Assembly (NCBI GenBank): GCA_944363005.1
Contig: CALVTV010000054.1
Coordinates: forward strand, 1 to 5,756
Direction of reading: 5' to 3'
Length of the DNA stretch: 5,756 nt
From: an uncultured Clostridia bacterium
Lineage (GTDB): Bacteria > Bacillota > Clostridia > Christensenellales > Aristaeellaceae
The notes beneath the pieces were generated by a model that did not search any database, was not told the DNA's origin, and saw nothing but the letters and a program-made list of their open reading frames with translations. Each line of letters begins with the position of its first letter. Positions within the stretch are counted from its first letter, which is position 1. Position numbers and translations under genes: made by a program. Positions 1-5,756 of this stretch are shown piece after piece.

Positions 1-42
1 GGAGCCGCGGCCTTCGCCTTTCGACTCCCGCGTTGAGTCCCT
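1..42 (-). other. Flank downstream of gyrA with possible hairpin sequence
   Basis: After the gyrA TAA the minus strand has 42 nt with no start codon and ribosome site in view. GGAGTC (28-23) can pair with GGCTCC (6-1), with one G-U pair, enclosing a GC-rich segment; GACTC and GAGTC (39-35 and 27-23) give an alternative 5-bp stem. Either could be the beginning of an intrinsic terminator, but any T run would lie outside the window, so this is only suggestive. Confidence 0.25.
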
Positions 43-2550
43 TTAATCCAGTTCGTCAGCCGGCTCTTCCTGCTGCTCCTGCGAGTCGTCGGGTTCCTCT
101 TCGTCCCGTTCGGTCGCCGTCACACCCACAATCCGGTTGTCGTCGTCCACGCGCATCACGCGAACACCCTGCGATACGCGGCCGATGATCGAGATGCTGC
201 TCACAGGCAGGCGAATAATCGTTCCATCGTCGGTGATGAGCATGATATCCTCGTCCTCATCGACCAGCAGTTGCGCCGCCAGCATACCGGTTCTCTCCGT
301 CAGGCGCATGGCCATGATGCCCTTGCCACCGCGCGATTGCAGGCGGAACTCCGAAAGCTCCGTGCGCTTGCCGTAGCCCTTCTGCGTGATCGCGAGTACC
401 TGCTTGCCCGGCTCCACCTTGGCCACGGAGATGACCTCATCGCCTTCAGCCAAATCCATGGAGCGAACGCCCATCGAATTGCGGCCCATTGCCCGAATAT
501 CGCTCTCCGCAAACCGGATTGCCTGGCCCATTCGGGTAGCAAGCATCAGTTCACTCGAAGAATCCGTGAGCTCAACGCCAATGAGCTCGTCATCGTCCCG
601 CAACACGACGGCAATCAAGCCCGTCTTGCGCAGGTTGGCAAACTCATCGAGCCCCGTCTTTTTGATCGTTCCGTAGCGCGTCGCCATGACCAGGAAACAG
701 TTTTCGCGCTCTCTGGGCAGCGGAACCATGGCAGTCACCTTTTCACCGCCATCCAGCTGCAACAGATTCACAATCGCCGTTCCGCGCGCCATGCGTCCGG
801 CTTCCGGAATCTCATAGCCCTTGAGGCTGTAAACGCGGCCCTTGATCGTAAAGAACATGATGTCATCATGCGTGGACGTGACCAGCAGTTTTTCCGCATA
901 GTCCTCCTCGCGCGTGGTCATGCCCATCACGCCCTTGCCGCCACGGTTCTGGCTGCGGTAAGTCGCCCGCGGAATGCGCTTGACATAGCCAAAGTGCGTC
1001 AGCGTCACCACGACGCTGTCCTCCTGAATGAGGTCTTCCGGATCGATTTCGCCGTCCATCACGCTGATCTGCGTGCGGCGCTCATCGGCATACTTTTCCT
1101 TGATGGCCAAAATCTCTTCGCGAACGATGCCCAGCACCATCTTCTCATCCGCCAGCACGGCACGCAGGTAAGCGATCGTCTTTTCCAGTTCCGCGTATTC
1201 CTCCTGCAACCGCTCGCGCTCCAAGCCCGTCAGGCGAGCCAAACGCATATCCAGAATCGCCTGGGCTTGCTTGTCCGTCAGGCCAAAGCGTTCCATCAGC
1301 TGTGTCTTCGCTTCGCTGGTATTGGCGCTGCCGCGAATGATCCGCACGATTTCATCAATATTGTCCAGCGCAATGAGCAAGCCTTCCAAAATGTGGGCGC
1401 GCGCCTCCGCCTTATCCAGATCGTAGCGGGTTCGGCGGATGATGACGTCCTTCTGATGCTCCAAATAGTGGTAGAGCATCTGGTGGAGCGAAAGCACCTT
1501 CGGCTCGCCGTCCACAAGCGCCAGCATATTGGCGCCGAACGCATCCTGCATCTGCGTATGCTTGTACAGGTAATTGAGCACAACCGCGGCATTCACGTCG
1601 CGCTTGAGTTCAATGACGATGCGCATGCCTTCGCGGTCGGACTCGTCGCGAATATCGCTGATTCCCTCCAGGCGTTTATCGTGAACAAGCTCCGCAATCT
1701 TCGCCACGAGCGCGGACTTGTTGACCATATACGGAATCTCCGTAACCACGATGCGCTGGCGATTGCCCTGCATGGGTTCAATGTCCGTCTTGGCGCGCAC
1801 AATGATGCGGCCGCGGCCCGTGCAGTAGGTGTCGTAAATGCCCTTGCGGCCCAGGATGATGCCGCCGGTCGGAAAATCCGGTCCCTTGATGCACTCCATC
1901 AGCTCCTGATTGGTGACATCCGGCTTGTCAATGAGCTTGACCACACCGTCAATCACTTCGCCCAGATTGTGCGGCGGAATGTTGGTGGCCATGCCCACGG
2001 CAATGCCGGAGGAACCGTTGACCAGCAGATTCGGGAAACGGCTGGGCAACACATTCGGCTGCATCAGCGTTTCATCGAAGTTCGGTGAAAAGTCCACGGT
2101 TTCTTTATCGATATCCGCGAGCATCTCCATGTTGATCTTGCTCATGCGCGCTTCGGTATAACGCATAGCGGCCGCGCCGTCGCCATCAACGGAGCCGAAG
2201 TTTCCCTGGCCCTCGACGAGCGGATAGCGCGTGGCAAAGTCCTGCGCCAGGCGAACCAACGCGCCATAGACGGAGGAATCACCGTGCGGGTGATATTTAC
2301 CAAGCACGTCGCCGACGATACGCGCGCACTTACGGAACGGTTTGTCCGGCGTAACGCCGAGTTCATGCATGGCGTAGAGAATACGGCGGTGCACCGGCTT
2401 GAGGCCGTCGCGCACATCCGGCAACGCGCGCGTGATGATGACCGCCATCGCATAGGAAATGAACGACTTTTTCATTTCCTGCTCCAGGTCAATCGGGCGA
2501 ATCCGGTCCAGATCCGTCGTATTGCCCGGCAGATTATCCTTAAAATCCAA
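43..2550 (-). CDS. gyrA: DNA gyrase subunit A
   Basis: GyrA is the DNA-breaking and DNA-wrapping subunit of the A2B2 gyrase, which introduces negative supercoils into the chromosome. The 835-residue length fits the family. Seen in order: the N-terminal winged-helix breakage-reunion domain with the quinolone-pocket helix (GDSSVYG, residues 90-96), the catalytic Arg130-Tyr131 pair in AAMRYTEAR, and the DNA-intercalating Ile183 in NGSSGIAVGMATNIPPHN. The tower and coiled-coil region follows to about residue 510. The C-terminal beta-pinwheel has six blade signatures: the GyrA box QNRGGKG at 534-540, then repeats near 585, 640, 688, 738 (QSRGGKG) and 789. A GyrA box plus the gyrB neighbour separates it from ParC. 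The protein ends in a strongly acidic tail. The start codon is TTG (2550-2548), supported by a GGAGGA site 7 nt upstream; the first in-frame ATG (Met26) would remove part of the conserved N-terminal arm. The gene lies 17 nt after gyrB and is almost certainly cotranscribed. Odd point: Gly96 sits where E. coli has Asp87. Confidence 0.98.
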   Translation of the reverse strand: MDFKDNLPGNTTDLDRIRPIDLEQEMKKSFISYAMAVIITRALPDVRDGLKPVHRRILYAMHELGVTPDKPFRKCARIVGDVLGKYHPHGDSSVYGALVRLAQDFATRYPLVEGQGNFGSVDGDGAAAMRYTEARMSKINMEMLADIDKETVDFSPNFDETLMQPNVLPSRFPNLLVNGSSGIAVGMATNIPPHNLGEVIDGVVKLIDKPDVTNQELMECIKGPDFPTGGIILGRKGIYDTYCTGRGRIIVRAKTDIEPMQGNRQRIVVTEIPYMVNKSALVAKIAELVHDKRLEGISDIRDESDREGMRIVIELKRDVNAAVVLNYLYKHTQMQDAFGANMLALVDGEPKVLSLHQMLYHYLEHQKDVIIRRTRYDLDKAEARAHILEGLLIALDNIDEIVRIIRGSANTSEAKTQLMERFGLTDKQAQAILDMRLARLTGLERERLQEEYAELEKTIAYLRAVLADEKMVLGIVREEILAIKEKYADERRTQISVMDGEIDPEDLIQEDSVVVTLTHFGYVKRIPRATYRSQNRGGKGVMGMTTREEDYAEKLLVTSTHDDIMFFTIKGRVYSLKGYEIPEAGRMARGTAIVNLLQLDGGEKVTAMVPLPRERENCFLVMATRYGTIKKTGLDEFANLRKTGLIAVVLRDDDELIGVELTDSSSELMLATRMGQAIRFAESDIRAMGRNSMGVRSMDLAEGDEVISVAKVEPGKQVLAITQKGYGKRTELSEFRLQSRGGKGIMAMRLTERTGMLAAQLLVDEDEDIMLITDDGTIIRLPVSSISIIGRVSQGVRVMRVDDDNRIVGVTATERDEEEPDDSQEQQEEPADELD

Positions 2551-2557
2551 CGGTCGT

Positions 2558-2563
2558 TCCTCC
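2558..2563 (-). promoter_or_regulatory. Ribosome binding site of gyrA
   Basis: On the minus strand GGAGGA lies 7 nt before the TTG at 2550-2548, inside the purine run GAGGGGAGGAA that begins directly after the gyrB TGA stop. This site decides the gyrA start, because no ATG lies at a suitable distance and TTG is the only start consistent with the conserved N-terminus. Its position just past the gyrB stop suits translational coupling, an inference from spacing. Confidence 0.85.
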
Positions 2564-2567
2564 CCTC

Positions 2568-4514
2568 TCAGATGTCCAGATCGAGCACGAGCTTGCTGTT
2601 TTGCTCAATGAATTCACGGCGCGGCTCGACCTTTTCGCCCATCAGCAGGCTCATGATCTCATCGGCCGCAATCGCATCCTCCACGGAGACGCGAAGCATC
2701 GTACGCTGCTTGGGGTCCATGGTGGTGTTCCAGAGCTGTTCCGCGCTCATTTCGCCCAAGCCCTTATAGCGCTGCACATCCGGTTTCTTCTCGCGGCCAA
2801 TTTCCGTCATCACCCGATCCAGTTCCTGATCGGAGTAGCAATAGCGCTCCTGCTTTTGATAGGTCACCTTGTACAGCGGAGGCTGCGCCGCGTACACATG
2901 TCCCTGCTCGATCAGCGGCCGCATATAGCGGTAGAAGAACGTGAGCATGAGAATGCGGATGTGGCTACCGTCCACGTCCGCATCGGTCATGCAGACAATG
3001 CGGTCATAGCGCAACTTTTTGATATCAAAATCCTCGCCGACGCCGCAGCCAAAGGCGGTGATCATCGCCTTGATTTCCTCGTTGGCGAGCACACGGTCAA
3101 GGCGCGTCTTTTCAACGTTGAGGATTTTACCGCGCAGCGGCAAAATCGCCTGAAAATGCCTGTCACGGCCCATCTTGGCGCTGCCGCCTGCGGAGTCGCC
3201 CTCCACCAGGAAAATCTCGCACTTGCTGGGATCGCGTTCGGCGCAGTCCGCCAGCTTGCCCGGCAGGCTTCCGCTTTCAAGCACGGTCTTGCGGCGAGTC
3301 AGGTCGCGCGCTTTGCGTGCAGCTTCGCGGGCGCGGCAGGCCGCCAGACAGCGATCCAGAATCAGCTTCGCATGCGCAGGATTTTCCTCAAGGTAGTCCG
3401 CAAGCTGCTTGCCCACCAGCGAATTGACGATGGTACGCACTTCGCTGTTGCCCAGCTTGGACTTCGTCTGGCTTTCAAACTGCGGGTCCTCCAGCTTCAC
3501 GGAGACAATGGCCGCCAGGCCCTCGCGGATGTCATCGCCGGTGAGGTTGGCATCGTTGGCCTTGAGGATGTTATGCCTTCTGCCGTAGTCGTTGATCACG
3601 CGGGTGATGGCCATGGAAAAGCCCGCCATGTGCGTGCCGCCGTCCGGCGTATGGATGTTGTTGACGAAGGTAAAGATATTCTCGGAATACGTATCGTTGT
3701 ACTGCATGGCGACTTCCACGCTGGTGGTGTCCACCATGCCGCTGATATAGATCGGCTCCGGGAAGAGCACTTCCTTGTTCTTGTTGATGAACTTGACAAA
3801 TTCGCTGATGCCGCCCTCGTAGTGGAATACGCACTCCACCGGCTCCTGCGGGCGCTCATCCCGGAAGACAATGCGAATGCCGCGGTTGAGAAACGCCATC
3901 TCGCGGAAGCGCGTTTTGAGCGTCTCAAAGTGAAAATCTCCGGTTTCGAAGATGCCCTGATCGTCCTGCCCCTTGACGTCCGGCCAGAAGCGAATCGTGG
4001 TGCCGGTGCGGTCGGTCTCGCCGATCACCTTGAGGCCATAGAGCACCTTGCCGCGCGCATATTCCTGTTGATAGATCTTGCCTTCCTGATAGACATTGAC
4101 CTGCAAATGGCGCGACAACGCATTGACAACGGATGCGCCGACGCCATGCAAACCGCCGGAAACCTTATAACCTCCGCCGCCGAATTTGCCGCCTGCGTGC
4201 AGGATCGTCAAACAGACCTCCACGGCCGGACGGCCGATCTTGGGATGAATACCGACCGGAAAACCGCGGCCATTGTCCTGCACGGAGCAGGAACCGTCCT
4301 GATGCAGCGTGATATAAATCTCCGTACAGAAACCGGCCAGCGCCTCGTCCACCGCATTATCGACGATTTCATACACCAGATGGTGAAGTCCTCGCTCGTC
4401 CGTGGAGCCAATATACATACCCGGGCGCTTGCGCACAGCCTCCAGCCCTTCAAGCACCTGAATCTGATTCTCGTCATACGAATTGGAATGATTTTGCATT
4501 TCCTGATGTTCCAT
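2568..4514 (-). CDS. gyrB: DNA gyrase subunit B
   Basis: GyrB is the ATPase subunit of gyrase; ATP binding closes its N-terminal gate and drives strand passage through the break made by GyrA. The 648 residues match Gram-positive GyrB and lack the insertion found in E. coli. Seen in order: the GHKL ATPase domain with Glu49 (general base) and Asn53 in EIVDNAVDE, Asp80-Arg83-Gly84 in QDNGRGFP, and the ATP-lid glycines of GGLHGVGASVVNALS (120-134). The transducer domain carries the QTK loop with Lys351. The Toprim domain has Glu438 in LVEGDSAGGSAK and the metal-binding Asp511, Asp513 and Asp515 in DADVDGSH. The conserved C-terminal QRYKGLGEM region that contacts GyrA completes it. The start is ATG, 2 nt after the remB stop, with a purine-rich ribosome site inside remB; Met6 is a less likely alternative. 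Odd points: Gln143 aligns with E. coli Arg136 and Phe85 with Ile78, both in the aminocoumarin pocket. Confidence 0.98.
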   Translation of the reverse strand: MEHQEMQNHSNSYDENQIQVLEGLEAVRKRPGMYIGSTDERGLHHLVYEIVDNAVDEALAGFCTEIYITLHQDGSCSVQDNGRGFPVGIHPKIGRPAVEVCLTILHAGGKFGGGGYKVSGGLHGVGASVVNALSRHLQVNVYQEGKIYQQEYARGKVLYGLKVIGETDRTGTTIRFWPDVKGQDDQGIFETGDFHFETLKTRFREMAFLNRGIRIVFRDERPQEPVECVFHYEGGISEFVKFINKNKEVLFPEPIYISGMVDTTSVEVAMQYNDTYSENIFTFVNNIHTPDGGTHMAGFSMAITRVINDYGRRHNILKANDANLTGDDIREGLAAIVSVKLEDPQFESQTKSKLGNSEVRTIVNSLVGKQLADYLEENPAHAKLILDRCLAACRAREAARKARDLTRRKTVLESGSLPGKLADCAERDPSKCEIFLVEGDSAGGSAKMGRDRHFQAILPLRGKILNVEKTRLDRVLANEEIKAMITAFGCGVGEDFDIKKLRYDRIVCMTDADVDGSHIRILMLTFFYRYMRPLIEQGHVYAAQPPLYKVTYQKQERYCYSDQELDRVMTEIGREKKPDVQRYKGLGEMSAEQLWNTTMDPKQRTMLRVSVEDAIAADEIMSLLMGEKVEPRREFIEQNSKLVLDLDI

Positions 4515-4516
4515 GC

Positions 4517-4834
4517 CTATTCCTCTACCTCCTGGGCGGACAGCCTTGCCCGGTTCTGCGGATATGCGCGCTCATGCGCGCGCTGAACCAGCGTTGTGGT
4601 GGATATGGGCGACAAATAGACGCGGGGGTTTTCCGTCGTCCCGCCGGGCCGCCTTGCCCCGGCGCAGATCACCGCACTTTTCGCCGTGATGCCCTGTCTG
4701 GCGAGGATGCGGTTTTGCCTTCGAATCTCCGCAAGCATGGCGCCCGTCACGGCGCTATGGCTCTGCGTAAGGTCGATGATTGCGATGATGTCGCGGCTGT
4801 GAACGCTGACATCATCCCCCAAATGAAGGATCAT
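4517..4834 (-). CDS. remB: RemB-like DUF370 (RemA family) regulator
   Basis: This 105-residue protein belongs to the RemA/RemB (DUF370) family. In B. subtilis, RemB (YaaB) is encoded directly upstream of gyrB and is needed with RemA for matrix gene expression; RemA forms ring-like oligomers that bind DNA. Family signatures seen: the N-terminus ILHLGDDVSVHSRDIIAIIDL (2-22), with Arg14 probably corresponding to the functionally important Arg18 of RemA (from recalled alignment); a central strand KSAVICAG (52-59); and RVYLSPISTTTLVQRA (71-86), which resembles the YSPLSSSTL region of RemB. It is longer than the roughly 80-residue B. subtilis protein because of a loop at about 59-70 (ARRPGGTTENP) and a tail at 87-105. 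No signal peptide or membrane segment is visible, so it is cytoplasmic. The ATG start is supported by GGAGG 4 nt upstream and by the family N-terminus. It is the first gene of the operon. Family assignment is strong; a role in matrix control in this organism is inference. Confidence 0.9.
   Translation of the reverse strand: MILHLGDDVSVHSRDIIAIIDLTQSHSAVTGAMLAEIRRQNRILARQGITAKSAVICAGARRPGGTTENPRVYLSPISTTTLVQRAHERAYPQNRARLSAQEVEE
4522..4533 (-). promoter_or_regulatory. Ribosome binding site of gyrB, inside remB
   Basis: The minus strand reads AGGAGG (4533-4528) and then GAGG (4525-4522) ahead of the gyrB ATG at 4514. The perfect AGGAGG lies 13 nt away, rather far, whereas GAGG lies 7 nt away at ordinary spacing, so the second may be the working site or the two may act together. 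Both lie within the last codons of remB. With only 2 nt between remB stop and gyrB start, translational coupling is likely (inference). Confidence 0.75.
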
Positions 4835-4836
4835 AG

Positions 4837-4843
4837 CCCCTCC
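4837..4843 (-). promoter_or_regulatory. Ribosome binding site of remB
   Basis: The minus strand reads TTTGGAGGGGCT immediately before the ATG at 4834. The GGAGG core lies only 4 nt from the start codon, slightly close, but the family N-terminus (MxxHLGDD) fixes this start, so the site is accepted. Confidence 0.75.
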
Positions 4844-4848
4844 AAATC

Positions 4849-4867
4849 TGTTTGCGCACCCGCAACA
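4849..4867 (-). other. Small hairpin in the remB-gyrB-gyrA leader
   Basis: An inverted repeat TTGCG / CGCAA (4852-4856 and 4861-4865) with a 4-nt loop lies in the predicted 5' leader, and can be extended by two pairs across one bulged base. It ends about 5 nt upstream of the remB ribosome site. It is GC-containing but short and has no U-tract, so it is not a terminator. It may influence leader stability or ribosome access, or be chance. Confidence 0.35.
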
Positions 4868-4901
4868 ATTCCACGGTCTGCACGCACGTTCTTACTATAT
4901 T

Positions 4902-4930
4902 AGTATACCAAATTTCACACGATTTTTCAA
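4902..4930 (-). promoter_or_regulatory. SigmaA-type promoter of the remB-gyrB-gyrA operon
   Basis: On the minus strand a -35 box TTGAAA (4930-4925) is followed after exactly 17 bp by a -10 box TATACT (4907-4902), preceded by TGG (4910-4908), which makes an extended -10. Each hexamer differs from consensus at one position (TTGACA, TATAAT). Transcription should begin near 4895, giving a leader of about 60 nt before remB. The promoter lies just downstream of the terminator of the preceding gene, so the operon appears to have its own transcription unit. Gyrase promoters in several bacteria are stimulated by loss of supercoiling; whether this one is cannot be read from sequence. Confidence 0.85.
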
Positions 4931-4976
4931 ACATTGAGCATGCCTTTTGATCGCTTTTGCGGGCAAAAATACTCAC

Positions 4977-5003
4977 AAAAAAAGGCGTCGGATTTCGACG
5001 CCT
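4977..5003 (-). terminator. Rho-independent terminator after the acetyltransferase gene
   Basis: On the minus strand an 8-bp perfect stem, AGGCGTCG and CGACGCCT with a 5-nt loop AAATC, is followed by an uninterrupted run of T. It begins 28 nt after the TAA stop of the upstream acetyltransferase gene and 46 bp before the -35 box of the gyrase operon. It should largely separate the two transcription units. On the plus strand the stem is not followed by a T run, so it is one-directional. Confidence 0.92.
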
Positions 5004-5031
5004 GAGTCAAAGAATTCAGGGGTGTACGGTG

Positions 5032-5756
5032 TTAAAATATGTCGTCCGTCAGCCAGTAAAGCAAGCCTCGCCCCTCGGTCATGCCGAGCCGTTGCTGAAG
5101 GCCGCGCGAGGCGCCGTTTTCCGGCACAACCTGGCAAAATGGCACATGCCCCGCAAGCATAGTCCGGCGAATATCGGCGCATTCCAGCGCAAACCCGAGG
5201 TGATGCCGCCGGAAATCCGGCATCACATGCAAAAGGCCCATGGAACCCTCGATGTGCTCCCCGATAAAACCCGCCATCCTGCCCTCCAGATACGCGCCGA
5301 TCATCACCCTGTCGCTCAGCCGCCCGGCCAGGTATTCCCGCGACGCATGGCCGTAATTGGCAAAGAGAAAATCGAGCGCGTCCATGTCGAGCAGCCGCAT
5401 ATCGATCTGCGTCTCCTGCGGCGGCAGCGCCCCGTAGTAGGCGTAGAGCACAAACGGCCACGCATGGGCCAAATTGAACTTTGAACGCAGGTATTGCACC
5501 TGTTCCAGCGCCATGTTTCCATGAATGAGCACATCGCGCCCACCTTTGGGAATCCGGTCCGCCAGTTCGAGCATGCGATGCGTCTCCCCCGCCAACATGA
5601 ACACGTTTGCGCGCGTATGCCGGATGAGCACCCCCAGCTCCCGCGCCTCCAGGACCTCACCCATGCCGCGGCAAAGCGTCTGCACCATTTCCTCGTAGCA
5701 TGCCGCATCCCCATAGCTCTTTAAAATCCCGACGGCCTTGTTTTCCAGTTCCGTCA
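5032..5756 (-). CDS. GNAT-family N-acetyltransferase (partial at 5' edge)
   Basis: A predicted acyl-CoA-dependent acetyltransferase of the GNAT superfamily, close to the FR47 / glycine N-acyltransferase-like branch; the substrate is unknown. The reading frame is open to the window edge, where the two visible bases TG followed by ACG GAA CTG fit a start codon whose first base lies just outside; the protein would then be 241 residues. The C-terminal third holds the acetyl-CoA fold: strand MIGAYLEGRMAGFIGEH, motif A GSMGLLHVMPDFRRHHLGFALE (about 171-192), and motif B PFCQVVPENGASRGLQQRLGM (about 206-226), ending in YWL. The N-terminal half is a poorly conserved helper domain typical of these two-part proteins. 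No signal peptide or membrane segment is apparent. An odd point is RRHHLG in the pyrophosphate loop, with His in place of the usual first Gly. It is followed by its own terminator and is not part of the gyrase operon. A later ATG at 5688 is possible but less likely. Confidence 0.85.
   Translation of the reverse strand, partial: TELENKAVGILKSYGDAACYEEMVQTLCRGMGEVLEARELGVLIRHTRANVFMLAGETHRMLELADRIPKGGRDVLIHGNMALEQVQYLRSKFNLAHAWPFVLYAYYGALPPQETQIDMRLLDMDALDFLFANYGHASREYLAGRLSDRVMIGAYLEGRMAGFIGEHIEGSMGLLHVMPDFRRHHLGFALECADIRRTMLAGHVPFCQVVPENGASRGLQQRLGMTEGRGLLYWLTDDIF

Noticed and set aside
271..2088. A 605-codon open frame on the plus strand, antisense to gyrA
   Set aside because: Same explanation: low-complexity composition rich in His, Arg and Ala, no family resemblance, and complete overlap with gyrA.
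43..4514. ParC/ParE (topoisomerase IV) instead of gyrase
   Set aside because: The GyrA box, six pinwheel signatures, acidic tail and the remB neighbour all point to gyrase.
2601..4586. A 661-codon open frame on the plus strand, antisense to all of gyrB
   Set aside because: It lies opposite a clearly conserved gene, shows no recognisable domain, and has an Ala/Arg/His/Leu-rich composition typical of a frame kept open by G/C-ending codon choice on the other strand.
4574..4903. A 109-codon plus-strand frame across remB and the promoter
   Set aside because: No recognisable protein features, overlaps remB, and would end inside the promoter region; treated as an antisense shadow.
4835..5031. A small RNA, riboswitch or short gene in the intergenic region
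   Set aside because: The region is explained by a terminator, a promoter and a short leader; no conserved aptamer-like structure or ribosome-site-plus-start pair was seen.
4957..5484. A 175-codon plus-strand frame across the terminator and the acetyltransferase gene
   Set aside because: It runs through an intrinsic terminator and the antisense of a recognisable GNAT domain; no domain of its own.
1..5756. CRISPR arrays, tRNA or rRNA genes, insertion sequences, attachment sites
   Set aside because: No regularly spaced repeats, cloverleaf sequences, transposase fragments or flanking repeats were seen on either strand.

Overview
This window is almost entirely a housekeeping locus on the minus strand. 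In transcription order it holds a GNAT-family acetyltransferase (running off the right edge), an intrinsic terminator, a near-consensus promoter, and a tight three-gene operon remB (DUF370/RemA family) - gyrB - gyrA. The gyrase subunits are full length and have all the catalytic residues I checked, and the gene order remB-gyrB-gyrA is the one seen in Bacillota (Bacillus subtilis has yaaB/remB directly upstream of gyrB). GyrB has the Gram-positive length (648 aa, lacking the C-terminal insertion of E. coli GyrB). Codons favour G or C in third position and the ribosome binding sites are strong and AGGAGG-like. Together this suggests a GC-rich member of the Clostridia, perhaps an uncultured gut-type lineage; the exact lineage cannot be fixed from this sequence alone.

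Layout from right to left (direction of transcription): 5756-5032, GNAT acetyltransferase, probably missing only the first base of its start codon; 5003-4977, rho-independent terminator for that gene; 4930-4902, promoter with extended -10 driving the gyrase operon, followed by an approximately 60-nt leader with a small hairpin; 4834-4517, remB; 4514-2568, gyrB, beginning 2 nt after the remB stop; 2550-43, gyrA, beginning with TTG 17 nt after the gyrB stop; 42-1, short flank with possible hairpin sequence cut by the window edge.

GyrA and GyrB form the A2B2 DNA gyrase that introduces negative supercoils using ATP. RemB belongs to a family of small DNA-binding or matrix-regulating proteins, so the operon joins a topology enzyme to a probable chromosome-binding regulator. 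The usual recF neighbour is not directly upstream; the terminator and dedicated promoter make remB-gyrB-gyrA an independent unit here.

I found no new multi-gene system. The points most worth a second look are drug-pocket substitutions in both gyrase subunits (Gly at the GyrA Asp87 position; Gln at the GyrB Arg136 position and Phe at the Ile78 position), the TTG start of gyrA, the enlarged RemB, and the detachment of the operon from recF.
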